Below the pieces are notes generated by a model. It searched no databases, had not been told where the DNA came from, and was given only the letters and a program-made list of their open reading frames with translations. Shown here in pieces: positions 1 through 10,472 of a DNA stretch of 64,000 nt. A program made the position numbers and the translations under genes. Within the stretch, counting starts at the first letter, position 1, and each line of letters opens with the position of its first letter. Source of the stretch: Croceibacterium xixiisoli (GTDB lineage Bacteria; Pseudomonadota; Alphaproteobacteria; Sphingomonadales; Sphingomonadaceae); NCBI RefSeq assembly GCF_009827305.1, contig NZ_WTYJ01000001.1:248001-312000 (forward strand). Direction: 5' to 3'.

Positions 1-1672
1 AACCGAAATTCTCCAGCGCCGGCACCGCGTCGGACAGCGGCATGGCGCCGCCCTGCTGATAGATTTTCAGCCGCAACTGCCCATCGGGGTCGGCGGCATG
101 GCGGAACAATCGCGCATCGCGCCCCAGCGGGCAGGTGTCTTCGGCGGCGGGCAGGGCGCGCAGGCGCAAAATGTCCTGTGCGGCTTCCGGCGGACCATAG
201 GCAGTGCGATAGGTGGAAGGGAAGCTTTCGGCATAGCGGGTGGCCAGCGCGGCGGCGCGGCCGGCCTCCTCATCCTCGCGCAGCGCGCTTTCCACCGCAT
301 CGCCCCAGCCGCGCAGCATATCCTGCAGCGCGCTGTCGATATGCTGGCTGTCGACCCGGCCTTTTCCACCCTCATTGTCGAGCATGAAGCGCAGCATGGC
401 CAGCGCCCCGCCTTCCACCATCAAGCTCCAATCCACGGTGGTGGCGCCGGTTTCGCGCTCGATCAGCTCCTGGATTTCCAGCCGCGTGGTGACGGACATC
501 ATGTCGCGCGGCAGCCAGGCAAAGGCGAAGATGTGCCGTTCCAGCGGGGCGGAGACCACCACGCTGCGCGGGCGGGGGCGGTCGGTCAGCGCCATCAGCG
601 TGGTGGCGACATGCGATGTGTCGCGCGGCGAAAACCCGATCACCAGATCATGCGGCAACACGCTCAGCGCATGGACCAGCGCCTTGCCGTCATGGCTCTG
701 CGGTTCGAAGCCCAGTCTGGCCATGATCAGGGACAGGCGCTGGCGGATGATCGGCACCTGATCGGGATGCGCGCCCAGCGCCGCGCTGGTCCAGATCCCG
801 GCATGGACAGACAGCGCGGTCACCCGGCCATCTTCCAGCAGCGGCACGATGAACAGATCCATCGGCACCCGGCGATGCACGGTCGAAAGCTGGTCGGCCT
901 TCAGGATCAGCGGAGCCCGCCCGGGCTTGCCATCCTTGCCGTCGAACCAGGCAAAGGCCCGGTCATAGGCATCATCGGGCAGCAAGGCGCGGCGGCTGGC
1001 GCGGCAAATGCCCAGCGTATCGCTGCGCGTGCCATCGCGGCGGCGGGTGACATGGCCCAATATGGTCATGCGATCATCGGCCAGCCAGCGCAGCAGCGCG
1101 GCCCCTTCGGGATCGGCCAGCAGATCGGCATCGTCGATCATCGCAGCGCGCATCTGCGGCCAGTCGCGCACGGCGGCCCGCACATCGGCCAGCGCCACCG
1201 CCAGATCCTGCTCCAGCGCGCGGCGCAGCTTGGCATCCACGCGCACGGTTTCGATATAGATCATCGATTCCTGGCGTTCGCCCGCCCCTTCGCCCTCGGG
1301 CATGGAGGTCAGCGTGCCATCGGTATCGCGCCTGACGGGCAGCACCGGATGCACCAGCCGGTCGATCGGCAGTCCGTGGGACGATACCACCGCCGCAATC
1401 GAATCGACCAGGAACGGCATATCCTTGTTGATCACCGCGATGCGCAGGCTGCGCTGCGTGCCCGTGCCGCTGCGCAGCAGCAGCCCGGCGGTGCCATGCT
1501 TGCGCTGCTGCGCGGCCTCGAACAGGAACGCCGCCGCTTCATCCAGCGCCTCGCTGGTCAGTTGCGCCTCACCCGGCAACAGCGATGCGGCGATGTGATC
1601 GCGCAGCCGGGCAATCATGGCCTTTTGCTCGGGGCCATGATGGGGCTGGTCGTGCACTTCCGCTGTTGCCAC
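1..1672 (-). CDS. NAD-specific glutamate dehydrogenase, large type (5' part, truncated by window edge)
   Basis: Catabolic NAD-dependent oxidation of glutamate to 2-oxoglutarate and ammonia in the cytoplasm. Only about the first 557 residues lie in the window; the family is roughly 1,500-1,600 residues, so the catalytic domain is off the left edge. The start is GTG at 1672, chosen because AGGAGA sits a few bases upstream and no better start follows. Residues 81-95 read INKDMPFLVDSIAAV, a signature of the N-terminal ACT-like region of this family, and the last visible codons read MPLSDAVPALENFG, matching the conserved block just before the catalytic part. No N-terminal anomaly is seen. The family call is firm from these motifs; the rest of the protein is not visible. 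Confidence 0.9.
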   Translation of the reverse strand, partial: MATAEVHDQPHHGPEQKAMIARLRDHIAASLLPGEAQLTSEALDEAAAFLFEAAQQRKHGTAGLLLRSGTGTQRSLRIAVINKDMPFLVDSIAAVVSSHGLPIDRLVHPVLPVRRDTDGTLTSMPEGEGAGERQESMIYIETVRVDAKLRRALEQDLAVALADVRAAVRDWPQMRAAMIDDADLLADPEGAALLRWLADDRMTILGHVTRRRDGTRSDTLGICRASRRALLPDDAYDRAFAWFDGKDGKPGRAPLILKADQLSTVHRRVPMDLFIVPLLEDGRVTALSVHAGIWTSAALGAHPDQVPIIRQRLSLIMARLGFEPQSHDGKALVHALSVLPHDLVIGFSPRDTSHVATTLMALTDRPRPRSVVVSAPLERHIFAFAWLPRDMMSVTTRLEIQELIERETGATTVDWSLMVEGGALAMLRFMLDNEGGKGRVDSQHIDSALQDMLRGWGDAVESALREDEEAGRAAALATRYAESFPSTYRTAYGPPEAAQDILRLRALPAAEDTCPLGRDARLFRHAADPDGQLRLKIYQQGGAMPLSDAVPALENFG

Positions 1673-1790
1673 GCGCTCTCTCCTGTATCTGTCCGTTCGT
1701 AGACGGGCGGGGCGACCGGTTCGTCCGGCCGCTGCCTATGGTATGAACCTTTGAGTGCTGGTCGCCACCCCCAAAATCAGCCGTTCCCGA

Positions 1791-2786
1791 TCAGCCTCTC
1801 ATGGCTTCCTGCACCAGTTCCAGCGAACGGCTGCGGGCTTCGGGGTCGAATGTTGCGCCCGAAAGAATCAGCTCATCCGCGCCGGTGCGCTGGATGAAGC
1901 GGCCGATCCGTTCGCGCACGGTCGTGGGCGATCCTACCGCGCGGGCCACATCCATGCGTTCCAGCATGGCGCGGGCGACATCGGGCAGATCAGCGCGATA
2001 ATCGCGGATCGGCGGGGGCAGGCGGCCGGGGTCCCCGGTCCGCAACCGCACGAAGCTCTGGTCCTGACTCGTGGCGATCAGCTCCGCCTCGGCATCGGTC
2101 TCGGCGGCGATCACGGTCATCGCTGCCATGGCGTGCGGCTTGTCCAGCTGTGCCGAAGGCTGGAACTGCGCGCGATAGGTGGCCAGCGCCGCATCCAGAT
2201 GATCAGGGGCGAAATGGCTGGCAAAGGCATAGGGCAGGCCCAGCCGCGCGGCCAGCTGCGCACCGAACAGGCTCGATCCCAGCATCCACATCTGCACCTG
2301 CGCGCCGAAGCCCGGCGTCGCGGTGATGCGCAGGTCGACATCCCCGGTGAACAGCGCGCGCAGTTCCACCACATCCTGCGGGAAATATTCGGCCGCCCGG
2401 TGCAGATCCTTGCGCAGCGCCTGGGCCACAATGCCCGCAGCCCCCGGCGCGCGGCCCAGCCCCAGGTCGACGCGACCGGGGAACAGCCCATCCAGCGTGC
2501 CGAACTGTTCGGCAATCACGAAGGGGTTGTGATTGGGCAGCATGATCCCGCCCGAACCGATCCGGATCGTGCTGGTGCTATGGCCGACATGCGCCAGCAC
2601 CACCGATGTGGCGCCCCCGGCGATGCCCGCCGTGGCATGGTGTTCGGCCACCCAGAACCGGTGATAGCCGAGCCTTTCGGCGGCGGCGGCCAGCCGGCCG
2701 GTTTCGCGCAGGGCATCCTGCAGCGCGGTGGCGGGATCCCCGCCTTCGCGGATCGGGACCAGATCTAATACGGAAAGGGGGATCAT
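1791..2786 (-). CDS. LLM-class flavin-dependent oxidoreductase (luciferase-like, group 1)
   Basis: A 331-residue single-domain bacterial-luciferase-like protein, expected to be a TIM barrel using reduced FMN or F420-type flavin; its substrate cannot be read from sequence. It opens with [15 protein letters not shown] and carries HRFWVAEHH (about residues 42-50), [10 protein letters not shown] and [11 protein letters not shown], all hallmarks of the 'luciferase family oxidoreductase, group 1' set. The start overlaps the stop of the upstream TPR gene by 4 bp, so the two are probably cotranscribed and translationally coupled. Full length for the family. Specific oxygenase activity is not implied; many members are uncharacterised. 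Confidence 0.88.
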   Translation of the reverse strand: MIPLSVLDLVPIREGGDPATALQDALRETGRLAAAAERLGYHRFWVAEHHATAGIAGGATSVVLAHVGHSTSTIRIGSGGIMLPNHNPFVIAEQFGTLDGLFPGRVDLGLGRAPGAAGIVAQALRKDLHRAAEYFPQDVVELRALFTGDVDLRITATPGFGAQVQMWMLGSSLFGAQLAARLGLPYAFASHFAPDHLDAALATYRAQFQPSAQLDKPHAMAAMTVIAAETDAEAELIATSQDQSFVRLRTGDPGRLPPPIRDYRADLPDVARAMLERMDVARAVGSPTTVRERIGRFIQRTGADELILSGATFDPEARSRSLELVQEAMRG

Positions 2787-3565
2787 CGGCCTGCCGGGGC
2801 TCCATCAAGTTGTGCCAGGTAATTGCCGGCGGCCGCTGCCTCCGGGGAATTGGGCGCCAGCTCGATCACCGAATGCCAGCTCTTGCGCGCCGCCGCCTCA
2901 TCGCCCGCCAGCGCCGCGATCAGCCCGGCTTCCAGCCCCACGGCGGGCAGCTGCGGCGCCAGCCGTGCGGCCGTGGCGATCTGCGCCTGCGCCGTCGTCA
3001 GATCGTCCTGCCGCCGGGCCAGCGTCGCCGACAGCAGCCACACCTCGGCATCCTGCGGGATTTCCTTCTGCGCGCGGTCCAGTTCCTGCCGCGCCTCATC
3101 CTCGCGATCCAGCCCTACCAGCGCGCGGGCCCGGTCGGACATGGCTTCGCCCGCCAGCTGCATGTTGCCGGCGCTGCGCGCATCGGCAATCGCCAGGTCG
3201 AAATTCGTCAGCGCCGCCTCATGGCGCTCTTCGGCCAGCGCGGCATTGCCCGCCATCGCCGCCAGCCGGGCCCGCGCGGCACTGTCCGTCGGCGCCCGGG
3301 CATTGCGCGCGGCCAGAAAAGCCTCTTCGGCCGCCTGCCAGCGCAGCAGGCTCATATAGGCATAGGCCAGGCATTGCTGCGGATTGCTTTCATCGGGCCC
3401 GGCCACTTCGCTGGCCCATTGCGATGCCTCGGTAATCGCACTCGCCGGGTCCTGCCGCGCCTGCGCCATGCAGGTCTGCAGCCGGGCTTCCTCCCCGGTC
3501 AGGCCCACGGCGGATGCCTGGGCGAACAGCAGGGACTGGAACAACGGTGTGATGGCGGGAATCAT
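2783..3565 (-). CDS. Tetratricopeptide-repeat protein
   Basis: A 260-residue, alanine-rich helical protein. The first 20 or so residues ([19 protein letters not shown]) are hydrophobic and could be a signal peptide, suggesting a periplasmic location. The remainder shows repeated helix pairs of TPR type, for example [18 protein letters not shown] and [20 protein letters not shown], with a canonical repeat-like alternation of small and large residues. TPR proteins are interaction scaffolds, so no enzymatic role is claimed. It overlaps the flavin oxidoreductase downstream by 4 bp and lies 12 bp after the alpha/beta hydrolase, so the three probably form one minus-strand transcription unit. Confidence 0.75.
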   Translation of the reverse strand: MIPAITPLFQSLLFAQASAVGLTGEEARLQTCMAQARQDPASAITEASQWASEVAGPDESNPQQCLAYAYMSLLRWQAAEEAFLAARNARAPTDSAARARLAAMAGNAALAEERHEAALTNFDLAIADARSAGNMQLAGEAMSDRARALVGLDREDEARQELDRAQKEIPQDAEVWLLSATLARRQDDLTTAQAQIATAARLAPQLPAVGLEAGLIAALAGDEAAARKSWHSVIELAPNSPEAAAAGNYLAQLDGAPAGR

Positions 3566-3577
3566 GGCAGGGCCTCG

Positions 3578-4315
3578 TCAGCCTAGGGTGGTGATCGTCT
3601 GCAGCAGCAGGGCGATATCGCCATCGCGGGACAAGCGGTGGTCGCCGCGTTTCACCAGCGTCAGCTGCACATCGTCTGAACGCAATGCTGCCGTCAGTCG
3701 GGCAGACACCGCTGGCGGCACCTCGGCGTCGTCCTGCCCGTGCAGCAAGCGAACGGGCGCGGTAATCGCAATCTCCCCCTCCAGCTGGCGCAGCGCCTGG
3801 CCATCCTGCCAGAATGCGGGATGGGTCGGGGTCGGTTCGGGGCCATAGGGGTTGTGCCGCCGCAGCACCTCGCCCGCGGCCAGCACCGCCTGCTCGTCCG
3901 CGTCATAACCCCATTGGGTGAAATCGGGCGCGGCGGCGATGCCGATCATGCCCGCCAGTCGCGGCCCCAGCGCCTGCCCCACCAGCAGCATCAGCCAGCC
4001 GCCCATGGATGATCCGATCAGCAGCACGGGGCTCTCCGGCTCCAGCCGCGCGGCAATCAGTGCCAGCACCTCATCGCGCCAGCGTGACAGCGTGCCATCG
4101 GCAAAATCGCCGCTGCTCTGTCCGCAGCCCGAATAATCCAGCAACAGGCACGCCCGGCCGGTCCGTTCGGCAAAATCCATCACCGCGGCGGCCTTGCTGC
4201 CGGCCATGTCGGACATGTATCCGGGCAGGAACACCAGCGTCGGGCCATGCCCGGCCAATTGCTGGAAGGCGATCTGCCGGCCGTCGGCCAGCGTGTGGAA
4301 CCGGATATCCTGCAT
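3578..4315 (-). CDS. Alpha/beta hydrolase
   Basis: A 245-residue single-domain alpha/beta hydrolase. The nucleophile elbow is GSSMGG with Ser103; the probable acid is Asp195 in LHGQDD and the histidine is His226 in RGDHRLS, giving a complete catalytic triad in the expected order. The oxyanion-hole region is LVFLPGYMSDM near residue 30. There is no signal peptide, so it should be cytoplasmic. The GYMSDM and YSGCGQSSG segments resemble the ABHD10-like thioesterase/esterase branch, but substrate is unknown. It is the first gene of a compact unit with the TPR protein and flavin oxidoreductase; a 125-bp gap without visible genes separates it from holA upstream. Confidence 0.85.
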   Translation of the reverse strand: MQDIRFHTLADGRQIAFQQLAGHGPTLVFLPGYMSDMAGSKAAAVMDFAERTGRACLLLDYSGCGQSSGDFADGTLSRWRDEVLALIAARLEPESPVLLIGSSMGGWLMLLVGQALGPRLAGMIGIAAAPDFTQWGYDADEQAVLAAGEVLRRHNPYGPEPTPTHPAFWQDGQALRQLEGEIAITAPVRLLHGQDDAEVPPAVSARLTAALRSDDVQLTLVKRGDHRLSRDGDIALLLQTITTLG

Positions 4316-4440
4316 CGCCGGGCAAGATGTGCCTTCGGGCCGATGACCACAAGGGCTGCGCGGTGAAATCGGGGTCGCGGCGGTGGTGGGGCGTGCTCAT
4401 GCGCAGGCAGGGCGCGCTGCTACGTACCCCTGCGCGCGCC

Positions 4441-5487
4441 TCAGCGCCGCGCGGCGGCGAACCGGGTGATGTCGGTCAGCTCCTGCGACAGCAGCAATTC
4501 GGCCGCCTGGTTGTTGGCCAGCAGCGCCCGATGCAGCGCCGCCAACCGCAGCACCAGCCGCTCCAGCTTGCCCGCATTCCAGCGCCGCAACTGGTTCGCC
4601 AGATCGCGCCGGTCATTGCGGAACACCCGTCTAGCGCGTTGTTCCTGCTCTAGAAAATCATCGATCCGCCCGCCCGGTCCCAGCCGCGCGGTCAGCTGCG
4701 CCAGCTGCGCCGCCCGCCGTTCCATCGCCAGCAGCACGGCCACCGGGTTCAGCGAAACATCGCGCATCCGTTGCAATTCCGCCGCCAGCCGCCCGCTCTC
4801 GCCCGACAGCACGGCGTTGACCAGCGGCATAAACCCATCCTCCTCAGTCGCCGCCCCAATCGCATCCAGCGCCTCCCCATCCGCCATCTTCGGCGCATGC
4901 GGCGTCGCATCAAGATATAGTGCCAATTTGGCGATTTCGGACCGTGCAAGCCGTATATCCAGGCTCACCGCGCGGGCGATCCGTTCAGCCACATCGCGGC
5001 CCAGTTTCAGCCCTTCGCCATGGGCAATGGTCATCACATCTTCGGTAATGGTCCGGAAATCAGGCGGATAGAACATAGCCACCAGCCCGTCGGGCCGGTT
5101 TTCCAGCAGCTTGGCCGTCCGCGCCTTGTCGGTGGCCGATGTCGCGATGATCAGCACCGGGCAGGCCCCATCGCCCTCGCCACCGTCGATCACCGCCAGC
5201 AAATTCTTCACCGCATCATGCGCTTCATCGCCATTGGCGCGCACCCAGATATGCCGCTTGTCGCCAAACAGCGACGTCGATCGCGCCTCATCCGCCAGCA
5301 GCACCGGATCGCTGCGCAGCGTGGCGCCGGCAATCTCGACCCGCTCGCCCGCTTCCGGCAAAATTCCCACCAGCCGCTGCGCCGCCTCGGTCGCGCCGGC
5401 TTCGTCCTGTCCGCAGAAAAACGCGATGCGCAGCGATCCCGCCGCGCGCTGCGCGACGTTGGAAAAATCGCGCTGGCTGGCCTTCAC
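4441..5487 (-). CDS. holA: DNA polymerase III subunit delta
   Basis: Delta subunit of the clamp loader, which opens the beta sliding clamp for loading onto primed DNA. The protein is 348 residues, close to the usual 330-345. It shows the expected N-terminal AAA+-like part (residues about 20-150: IAFFCGQDEAGATEAAQRL, then a degenerate nucleotide site) and a C-terminal helical collar with PVAVLLAMERRAAQLAQL and NAGKLERLVLRLAALHRAL. The start overlaps the lptE stop by 4 bp, so it is the last gene of a leuS-lptE-holA unit, an arrangement found in many alphaproteobacteria. Nothing is odd in length or motifs. Confidence 0.93.
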   Translation of the reverse strand: MKASQRDFSNVAQRAAGSLRIAFFCGQDEAGATEAAQRLVGILPEAGERVEIAGATLRSDPVLLADEARSTSLFGDKRHIWVRANGDEAHDAVKNLLAVIDGGEGDGACPVLIIATSATDKARTAKLLENRPDGLVAMFYPPDFRTITEDVMTIAHGEGLKLGRDVAERIARAVSLDIRLARSEIAKLALYLDATPHAPKMADGEALDAIGAATEEDGFMPLVNAVLSGESGRLAAELQRMRDVSLNPVAVLLAMERRAAQLAQLTARLGPGGRIDDFLEQEQRARRVFRNDRRDLANQLRRWNAGKLERLVLRLAALHRALLANNQAAELLLSQELTDITRFAAARR

Positions 5488-5993
5488 GACTGCGCGCGCA
5501 GCGCCAGCGACAGCCGGGTCACGATCCGGTCCGCGACATCGCGGGTCAGATTTTCCAGCGCGGTCTGTTCGGCGGCGATGGTCGCATATTCGGAACTGAC
5601 CACGTCGATCCCGGCATCCGATCCGGCCGTGGCATCCACCAGCACGCGCCCGGTGGACAGCTCCACCAACTGGAACCGCGCCCGCAGCGTGCGCCGTTGC
5701 CGGCCCACGGTTTCGTCGGTCAGCAGGCCCATGCCTTCCAGCCGATCATCCAGCAGCACGTCCAGCCGATAGGCGGGTTCTGCACTGCCCCCGGCGGACA
5801 GCCGATCACGCAGGGCATTGCGCATCAGCCAGCCGGCGCGCCCCTGGATCGCAGGTACATCGACCGCCGACAGCCCCTGCGCCACGGCGGCGCCCTTGGT
5901 GCCGGCATACATCGGCTGCAGCCCACAACCGCTCAGGCTCGCCGATGCCATCACGGCGACCGCCGCCAGCGAAAAAGCGCGCAGCATCCTCAT
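5484..5993 (-). CDS. lptE: LPS-assembly lipoprotein LptE
   Basis: Outer-membrane lipoprotein that plugs and assembles the LptD barrel during lipopolysaccharide export. It is 169 residues with a type II signal peptide ending in the lipobox LSGC (Cys23), followed directly by GLQPMYAG, a signature of the alphaproteobacterial LptE family. The rest is the expected mixed alpha/beta domain. It starts 4 bp inside the end of leuS and overlaps holA by 4 bp, so coupled translation is likely. The leuS-lptE-holA order is a well-known conserved neighbourhood, which supports the name despite low sequence conservation of LptE in general. Confidence 0.92.
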   Translation of the reverse strand: MRMLRAFSLAAVAVMASASLSGCGLQPMYAGTKGAAVAQGLSAVDVPAIQGRAGWLMRNALRDRLSAGGSAEPAYRLDVLLDDRLEGMGLLTDETVGRQRRTLRARFQLVELSTGRVLVDATAGSDAGIDVVSSEYATIAAEQTALENLTRDVADRIVTRLSLALRAQS

Positions 5994-8515
5994 GCGACGA
6001 TATTGACCAGCCTGTCGGGCACGACGATCACCTTGCGAACCTCTGCTCCATCGATCGCACGCTGGACCTTCTCGGATGCCAGCGCAAGCGCTTCCAATTC
6101 GGCGGAGGGCAGGCCCTTGGCCACGGTCAGCGTGTCGCGCAGCTTGCCCTTCACCTGCACGGCGATGGTCACCTCGTCATCCACCAGCAGGGCGGGGTCG
6201 ACCGCCGGCCAGGCCGCATCGGCGATCAGCCCTTCGCCGCCGATCCGTTCCCACGCCTCTTCGGCCAGATGCGGCATCATCGGGGCGATCAGCAGCAGGA
6301 TGGCGCGAATGGCGGCGCTGCGATCGGCCGATGCCGCCGCCTTGTCGACCGCGCTGGTCAGCTCGTAAATCCGCGCCACGGCCTTGTTGAACGACAGCGC
6401 CTCCACATCGCCGGCCACGGCCGCGATCGTCTGGTGCATCTTGCGCGCCAGCGACTTGTCTTCCCCCGTGGCGGCCGCGTCATATTGCGCAAACAGGCGC
6501 CACAACCGCTGGACGAAACGCGCGCAGCCTTCGATGCCAGCGGCCGACCAGGGCAGATCGCGTTCGGGCGGGCTGTCGGACAGCATGAACCAGCGCACCG
6601 CATCCGCGCCGAACCGATCGACGATGGCGTCGGGATCGACGACATTCTTCTTCGATTTGGACATCTTCACCACCGGGCCGATGGTGATCGCGCTGCCATC
6701 GGCAATCCGCACGGCGCCCTCGCCGCTGCGGCTTACCTCGTCCGGGGTGAAATAGACCGGCTGGCCATTGTCCGGGTTCTTCTGCTCATAGGTTTCATGC
6801 GTCACCATGCCCTGGGTAAACAGGCTGGCGAAGGGTTCCTTCACCTCCAGCGCCCCGATATGGGCCAGCGCGCGGGTCCAGAACCGGGCATAGAGCAGAT
6901 GCAGGATCGCGTGCTCGATTCCGCCGATATATTGCGCCACCGGCATCCACTGGGCGATTTCGGCTGTATCGAACGGCTTGTCCGTCGGCTGGCTGGCAAA
7001 GCGCAGGAAATACCACGAACTGTTGATGAAGGTGTCGAGCGTGTCGGTTTCCCGCGTCGCCTCCGCGCTGCAGCTCGGGCATTGCGTGTGCTTCCAGGTT
7101 GGATGGCGGACCAGCGGATTGCCGGGCACCGACATGTCGACATCTTCGGGCAGCACCACGGGCAGCTGGTCCTTGGGCACGGGCACCACGCCGCAGGCAT
7201 CGCAATGGATGAAGGGGATCGGCGTGCCCCAGTACCGCTGGCGCGACACGCCCCAGTCGCGCAGGCGCCACACGGTCTTGCCTTCGCCCCAGCCTTCGCT
7301 TTCGGCCCGACCGATCACGGCAGCCTTGGCATCGGCCACGCTCATGCCGTTCAGGATCGCGGAATTGACCAGCACGCCATCGCCGGCTTCCGCTTCGGTC
7401 AACGGGGCATCCGCCGCATCGGCGGACGATGCCACCACGCGGATGATCGGCAGGTCGTATTTGGTCGCGAAGTCGAAATCGCGCTGATCATGGCCGGGCA
7501 CGGCCATGATCGCCCCGGTGCCATAATCCATCAGCACGAAATTGGCGATATAGACGGGCAGGCGCCGCTGCGGATCGAGCGGATGGACCGCCGCAATACA
7601 GGTGTCAAAGCCCAGCTTTTCGGCGGTTTCCAACTCCGCCGCCGTGGTGCCGCCGGCGCGGCATTGTTCGATGAACCTGGCCGCTTCGCAATTGTTGGCG
7701 GCAATCGCCTGCGCCAGCGGATGATCGGGCGCCACCGCCACGAAGCTGGCGCCGAAGATCGTGTCCGGCCGCGTGGTATAGACGTCCAGCGTCTCGCCAT
7801 TGGTCAGGTTGAAGCTGAACTGCAGGCCCTGGCTCTTGCCGATCCAGTTTTCCTGCATCAGCCGGACTTTTTCGGGCCAGCCATCCAGCGTGCCCAGCCC
7901 GTCGAGCAGATCCTGCGCGAAATCGGTGATCTTCAGGAACCACTGATTCAGCTTGCGCTTTTCGACCAGCGCGTTGGACCGCCAGCCGCGCCCGTCGATC
8001 ACCTGCTCATTGGCCAGCACGGTCTGATCGACCGGATCCCAATTGACTGCGCTTTCCTTCCGATAGACCAGGCCCGCCTGATACAGATCGATGAACAGCG
8101 CCTGCTCATGCCCGTAATAGGCGGGGTCGCAGGTGGCGAGTTCGCGGCTCCAGTCCAGCGCAAAGCCCAGCCGCTGCAACTGTGCCTTCATATTGGCGAT
8201 ATTGTCATAGGTCCAGGCGCCGGGATGGACGCCCTTTTCTATTGCGGCGTTTTCCGCTGGCATGCCGAAGGCGTCCCAGCCCATCGGGTGCAGCACCTCA
8301 TGCCCGGTCATCCGCTTGTAACGGGCCAGCACGTCACCCATGGTGTAATTGCGCACATGGCCGATGTGAATGCGCCCCGAAGGATAGGGGAACATTTCCA
8401 GCACATAGATCTTGGGCTTGGTGCTGCCGCTGTCGGCTTCAAAACTGCGGGCGTCGGTCCACGCACGCTGCCAGCGCCCGTCGGCCTGCGACGGTTCGAA
8501 TCGGGTTTCGGTCAT
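5990..8515 (-). CDS. leuS: Leucyl-tRNA synthetase
   Basis: Class I aminoacyl-tRNA synthetase charging tRNA-Leu. The 841-residue protein has the HIGH signature as HIGH at residues 50-53 ([17 protein letters not shown] region) and KMSKS at about residues 617-621, with the CP1 editing domain in between (for example [20 protein letters not shown]) and a zinc-knuckle-like CDACG near residue 430. The C-terminal anticodon-binding domain is complete. The length is slightly shorter than E. coli LeuS (860), as is usual in alphaproteobacteria. It begins a three-gene unit with lptE and holA. The 168-bp space upstream has no gene. Confidence 0.98.
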   Translation of the reverse strand: MTETRFEPSQADGRWQRAWTDARSFEADSGSTKPKIYVLEMFPYPSGRIHIGHVRNYTMGDVLARYKRMTGHEVLHPMGWDAFGMPAENAAIEKGVHPGAWTYDNIANMKAQLQRLGFALDWSRELATCDPAYYGHEQALFIDLYQAGLVYRKESAVNWDPVDQTVLANEQVIDGRGWRSNALVEKRKLNQWFLKITDFAQDLLDGLGTLDGWPEKVRLMQENWIGKSQGLQFSFNLTNGETLDVYTTRPDTIFGASFVAVAPDHPLAQAIAANNCEAARFIEQCRAGGTTAAELETAEKLGFDTCIAAVHPLDPQRRLPVYIANFVLMDYGTGAIMAVPGHDQRDFDFATKYDLPIIRVVASSADAADAPLTEAEAGDGVLVNSAILNGMSVADAKAAVIGRAESEGWGEGKTVWRLRDWGVSRQRYWGTPIPFIHCDACGVVPVPKDQLPVVLPEDVDMSVPGNPLVRHPTWKHTQCPSCSAEATRETDTLDTFINSSWYFLRFASQPTDKPFDTAEIAQWMPVAQYIGGIEHAILHLLYARFWTRALAHIGALEVKEPFASLFTQGMVTHETYEQKNPDNGQPVYFTPDEVSRSGEGAVRIADGSAITIGPVVKMSKSKKNVVDPDAIVDRFGADAVRWFMLSDSPPERDLPWSAAGIEGCARFVQRLWRLFAQYDAAATGEDKSLARKMHQTIAAVAGDVEALSFNKAVARIYELTSAVDKAAASADRSAAIRAILLLIAPMMPHLAEEAWERIGGEGLIADAAWPAVDPALLVDDEVTIAVQVKGKLRDTLTVAKGLPSAELEALALASEKVQRAIDGAEVRKVIVVPDRLVNIVA

Positions 8516-8683
8516 GGTGCCCCCCTAGAGCGAATTCGGCGCAGGGGGAATCACCTGCCGGCCCGGAAATCATGGCATCCTGAACGCAGGCCCTGAACGC
8601 AGCCATGTCCGGATGCGGGAAAATGCGGTGTCGCTGCAGGCGACCCGATCCGATCACGAACCGGGACCGCCTGCAACAAGGGA

Positions 8684-9169
8684 TCAGCCGATGGCGGACC
8701 GGCGCAGATCGCGCGCCTTGGTCAGGATGATGTCTTCCAGTTTCTGCACGGTGGCGGCCTGAACCGGGGCCTGCACCCAGGCGCCGCCCTGCTGCACTTC
8801 GCGGCTGGCGGCCACGCGCACGGCATCGGCACGCAGATCCTGGTCCAGAATGGTCACCGACAGCTTGACCCGCTCTGTCGGGGCATCGGGGCTGGAATAC
8901 CAGTCGGTCACGATCACGCCGCCGGTGCTGTCCGCCTGGGTCAGCGGCATGAAGGACAGTGTTTCGAGCGCGGCCCGCCACAGATAGGAATTCACCCCGA
9001 TGGCGTTGACCTGCGATGCGGCGATATCGGCCTTGGGCCGACCACCACCGCCACCGCATGCGGCGAGCGCAAGCCCGAGACCGCCCACCAGGGCGACATG
9101 CAATACGCGCTGATTCGCGATGGCCGGGGTGACGGCCTTGAAGATCGCGGAAATGCTGGGTGACGCCAT
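8684..9169 (-). CDS. DUF3576 domain lipoprotein
   Basis: A 161-residue lipoprotein: a long N-terminus, then the hydrophobic stretch VALVGGLGLALAAC with the lipobox cysteine at residue 38 followed by a run of glycines. The mature part reads NAIGVNSYLWRAALETLSF and VIVTDWYSS, the conserved core of the DUF3576 family, which is widespread in alphaproteobacteria and of unknown function. The long pre-signal segment means the true start may be internal, although no better ATG is present. It is transcribed toward leuS with a 168-bp gap, so it may or may not be cotranscribed. Confidence 0.85.
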   Translation of the reverse strand: MASPSISAIFKAVTPAIANQRVLHVALVGGLGLALAACGGGGGRPKADIAASQVNAIGVNSYLWRAALETLSFMPLTQADSTGGVIVTDWYSSPDAPTERVKLSVTILDQDLRADAVRVAASREVQQGGAWVQAPVQAATVQKLEDIILTKARDLRRSAIG

Positions 9170-9528
9170 TCTCGGTCCTGTTTCTCTGAAAGGAGCTTCT
9201 GCCTTTGCCGCCTCTATAGTCTGCGTGGCGCAGGCGGCAAGTTCGGGGAAGGGCTCGCGTTTCGGGGCCTCGTTTGCGGGGTCCTTTTGCGCTACCGGGC
9301 GGTGAACCGGCGGTTAACTGTCGCGCCAATTGTTGAAGCTGTGCAACACTCCTGTCAAACTTGACGTTCAGAGGCGATGCGGACTCGCCAAAGGGATACA
9401 CCCGGGCTTAGGATTGTTGAGAATAAGAATCAGCTGGACCGTCGGTGGATCGCGATGGTTTAACAGGCGGTTCAGGGATATAGGGCTATCGTCCGCACTT
9501 TTCGCGGACATATGGGGCAGGTGATAAG
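9170..9528. other. 359-bp divergent intergenic region
   Basis: No gene is seen between the divergent DUF3576 lipoprotein and the secreted protein at 9529, so promoters for both should lie here. The segment from about 9330 to 9470 is noticeably less GC-rich than its surroundings and contains TTGACG near 9361 as a possible -35 element. A short inverted repeat (GTCCGC at 9491-9496 with GCGGAC at 9504-9509) would fold just before the 9529 start. None of these sites is strong enough to call individually. Confidence 0.4.
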
Positions 9529-10314
9529 GTGAAGAAGCGCGGTAACAGCCTTGATATGCGTCGACGCGGGATCGCGATCGCGCTGGCTGTGTCGGCCTGC
9601 GTCGCCATCCCCACCGCCGGTTTTGCCCTTGGCGATATGGCGCAGGGCAGCCTGGTCAATGTGACCGCAGCCGGGCGCTTCGGTTCCTTCACCCCCGCTT
9701 CCGTCGATGAACGCCTGGCCCGCTTCGTTGCCGAACACAGCAGTGGCTCGGCGCCGATGATGCGCTTTACACCGGCAGGTGTCGCCGAACGTGGCAACCG
9801 GTCGGTGACTGTTGCTGTCCGGATCGACCAGCGCGCCGCGCGCTCTATTTCGGCGCGTGCCGGTGGTGTCGCCGCCAAGGATCAGATTGCCGCCGATACC
9901 GGTCTGGGCATTGCTCCGACCCGCTACAATCTGGGCATATCGCGCAATTTCCAGAGCTTTGCGAAGCCGGCGGCGCCGGAAAGGCCGTTGGCCCTGTCGC
10001 GCCAGCTGTCTGACGCGGCGATGCCTGATCTGTCCGAGTTTCGTCCTTCGCCGGGTGCGAGGGAAGAACCCAGCCGCTTCGCACCGCGAATCGCGCTTGA
10101 AGATCGTGATCGCGTCGCTGGCCGTGGCCAGCGCACGATCGATGATGGTGGCCAGCAGATCGTCGATCTGGGCGGCAGCTATCGCCTGACCCGCAATCTG
10201 GACGTGACGGCAGGCGTGCGTTATTCGCAGGAACGCGATCGGATCGTGCCGATCACCGAACCGGCGAAGCAGGAAACCCAGGCGGTCTATATCGGAACCG
10301 AATTCCGCTTCTGA
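9529..10314 (+). CDS. Secreted hypothetical protein with barrel-like C-terminus
   Basis: A 261-residue protein that I cannot assign to a named family. The GTG start at 9529 follows AGGTGATAAG; an ATG ten codons on (9556) is an alternative. An N-terminal signal peptide is clear (RRRGIAIALAVSACVAIPTAGFA). The middle is low-complexity and probably unstructured. The last 50 residues look like two or three outer-membrane beta-strands, with alternating residues in QIVDLGGSYRLTRNLDVTAG and a terminal YIGTEFRF ending in phenylalanine, the usual C-terminal signature recognised by the Bam machinery. Too few strands are visible for a full barrel. It stands alone with its own upstream region. Confidence 0.6.
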   Translation: MKKRGNSLDMRRRGIAIALAVSACVAIPTAGFALGDMAQGSLVNVTAAGRFGSFTPASVDERLARFVAEHSSGSAPMMRFTPAGVAERGNRSVTVAVRIDQRAARSISARAGGVAAKDQIAADTGLGIAPTRYNLGISRNFQSFAKPAAPERPLALSRQLSDAAMPDLSEFRPSPGAREEPSRFAPRIALEDRDRVAGRGQRTIDDGGQQIVDLGGSYRLTRNLDVTAGVRYSQERDRIVPITEPAKQETQAVYIGTEFRF

Positions 10315-10472
10315 TTCTGATGGTCGCCGGCTTTTTCCGGGTGGTTCCGGACGCTTTTCGCCCTGTGTAAACGCCCATTTGTAAGCAAGTATTTCTTTTG
10401 CTTTTGCGCTTTACGCAACGCCCGTGAACATGCTTAAACTCCCGAATTACCAATGTTTTTGGGGGAGCTAGC

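Noticed and set aside
98-1702. A long plus-strand frame opposite the glutamate dehydrogenase gene
   Set aside because: Its protein is low-complexity (His/Gln/Arg-rich) with no family sense, while the minus strand reads as a conserved enzyme. The same applies to the long opposite-strand frames at 5945-8596, 18480-20345, 32303-34663 and 38748-41138.
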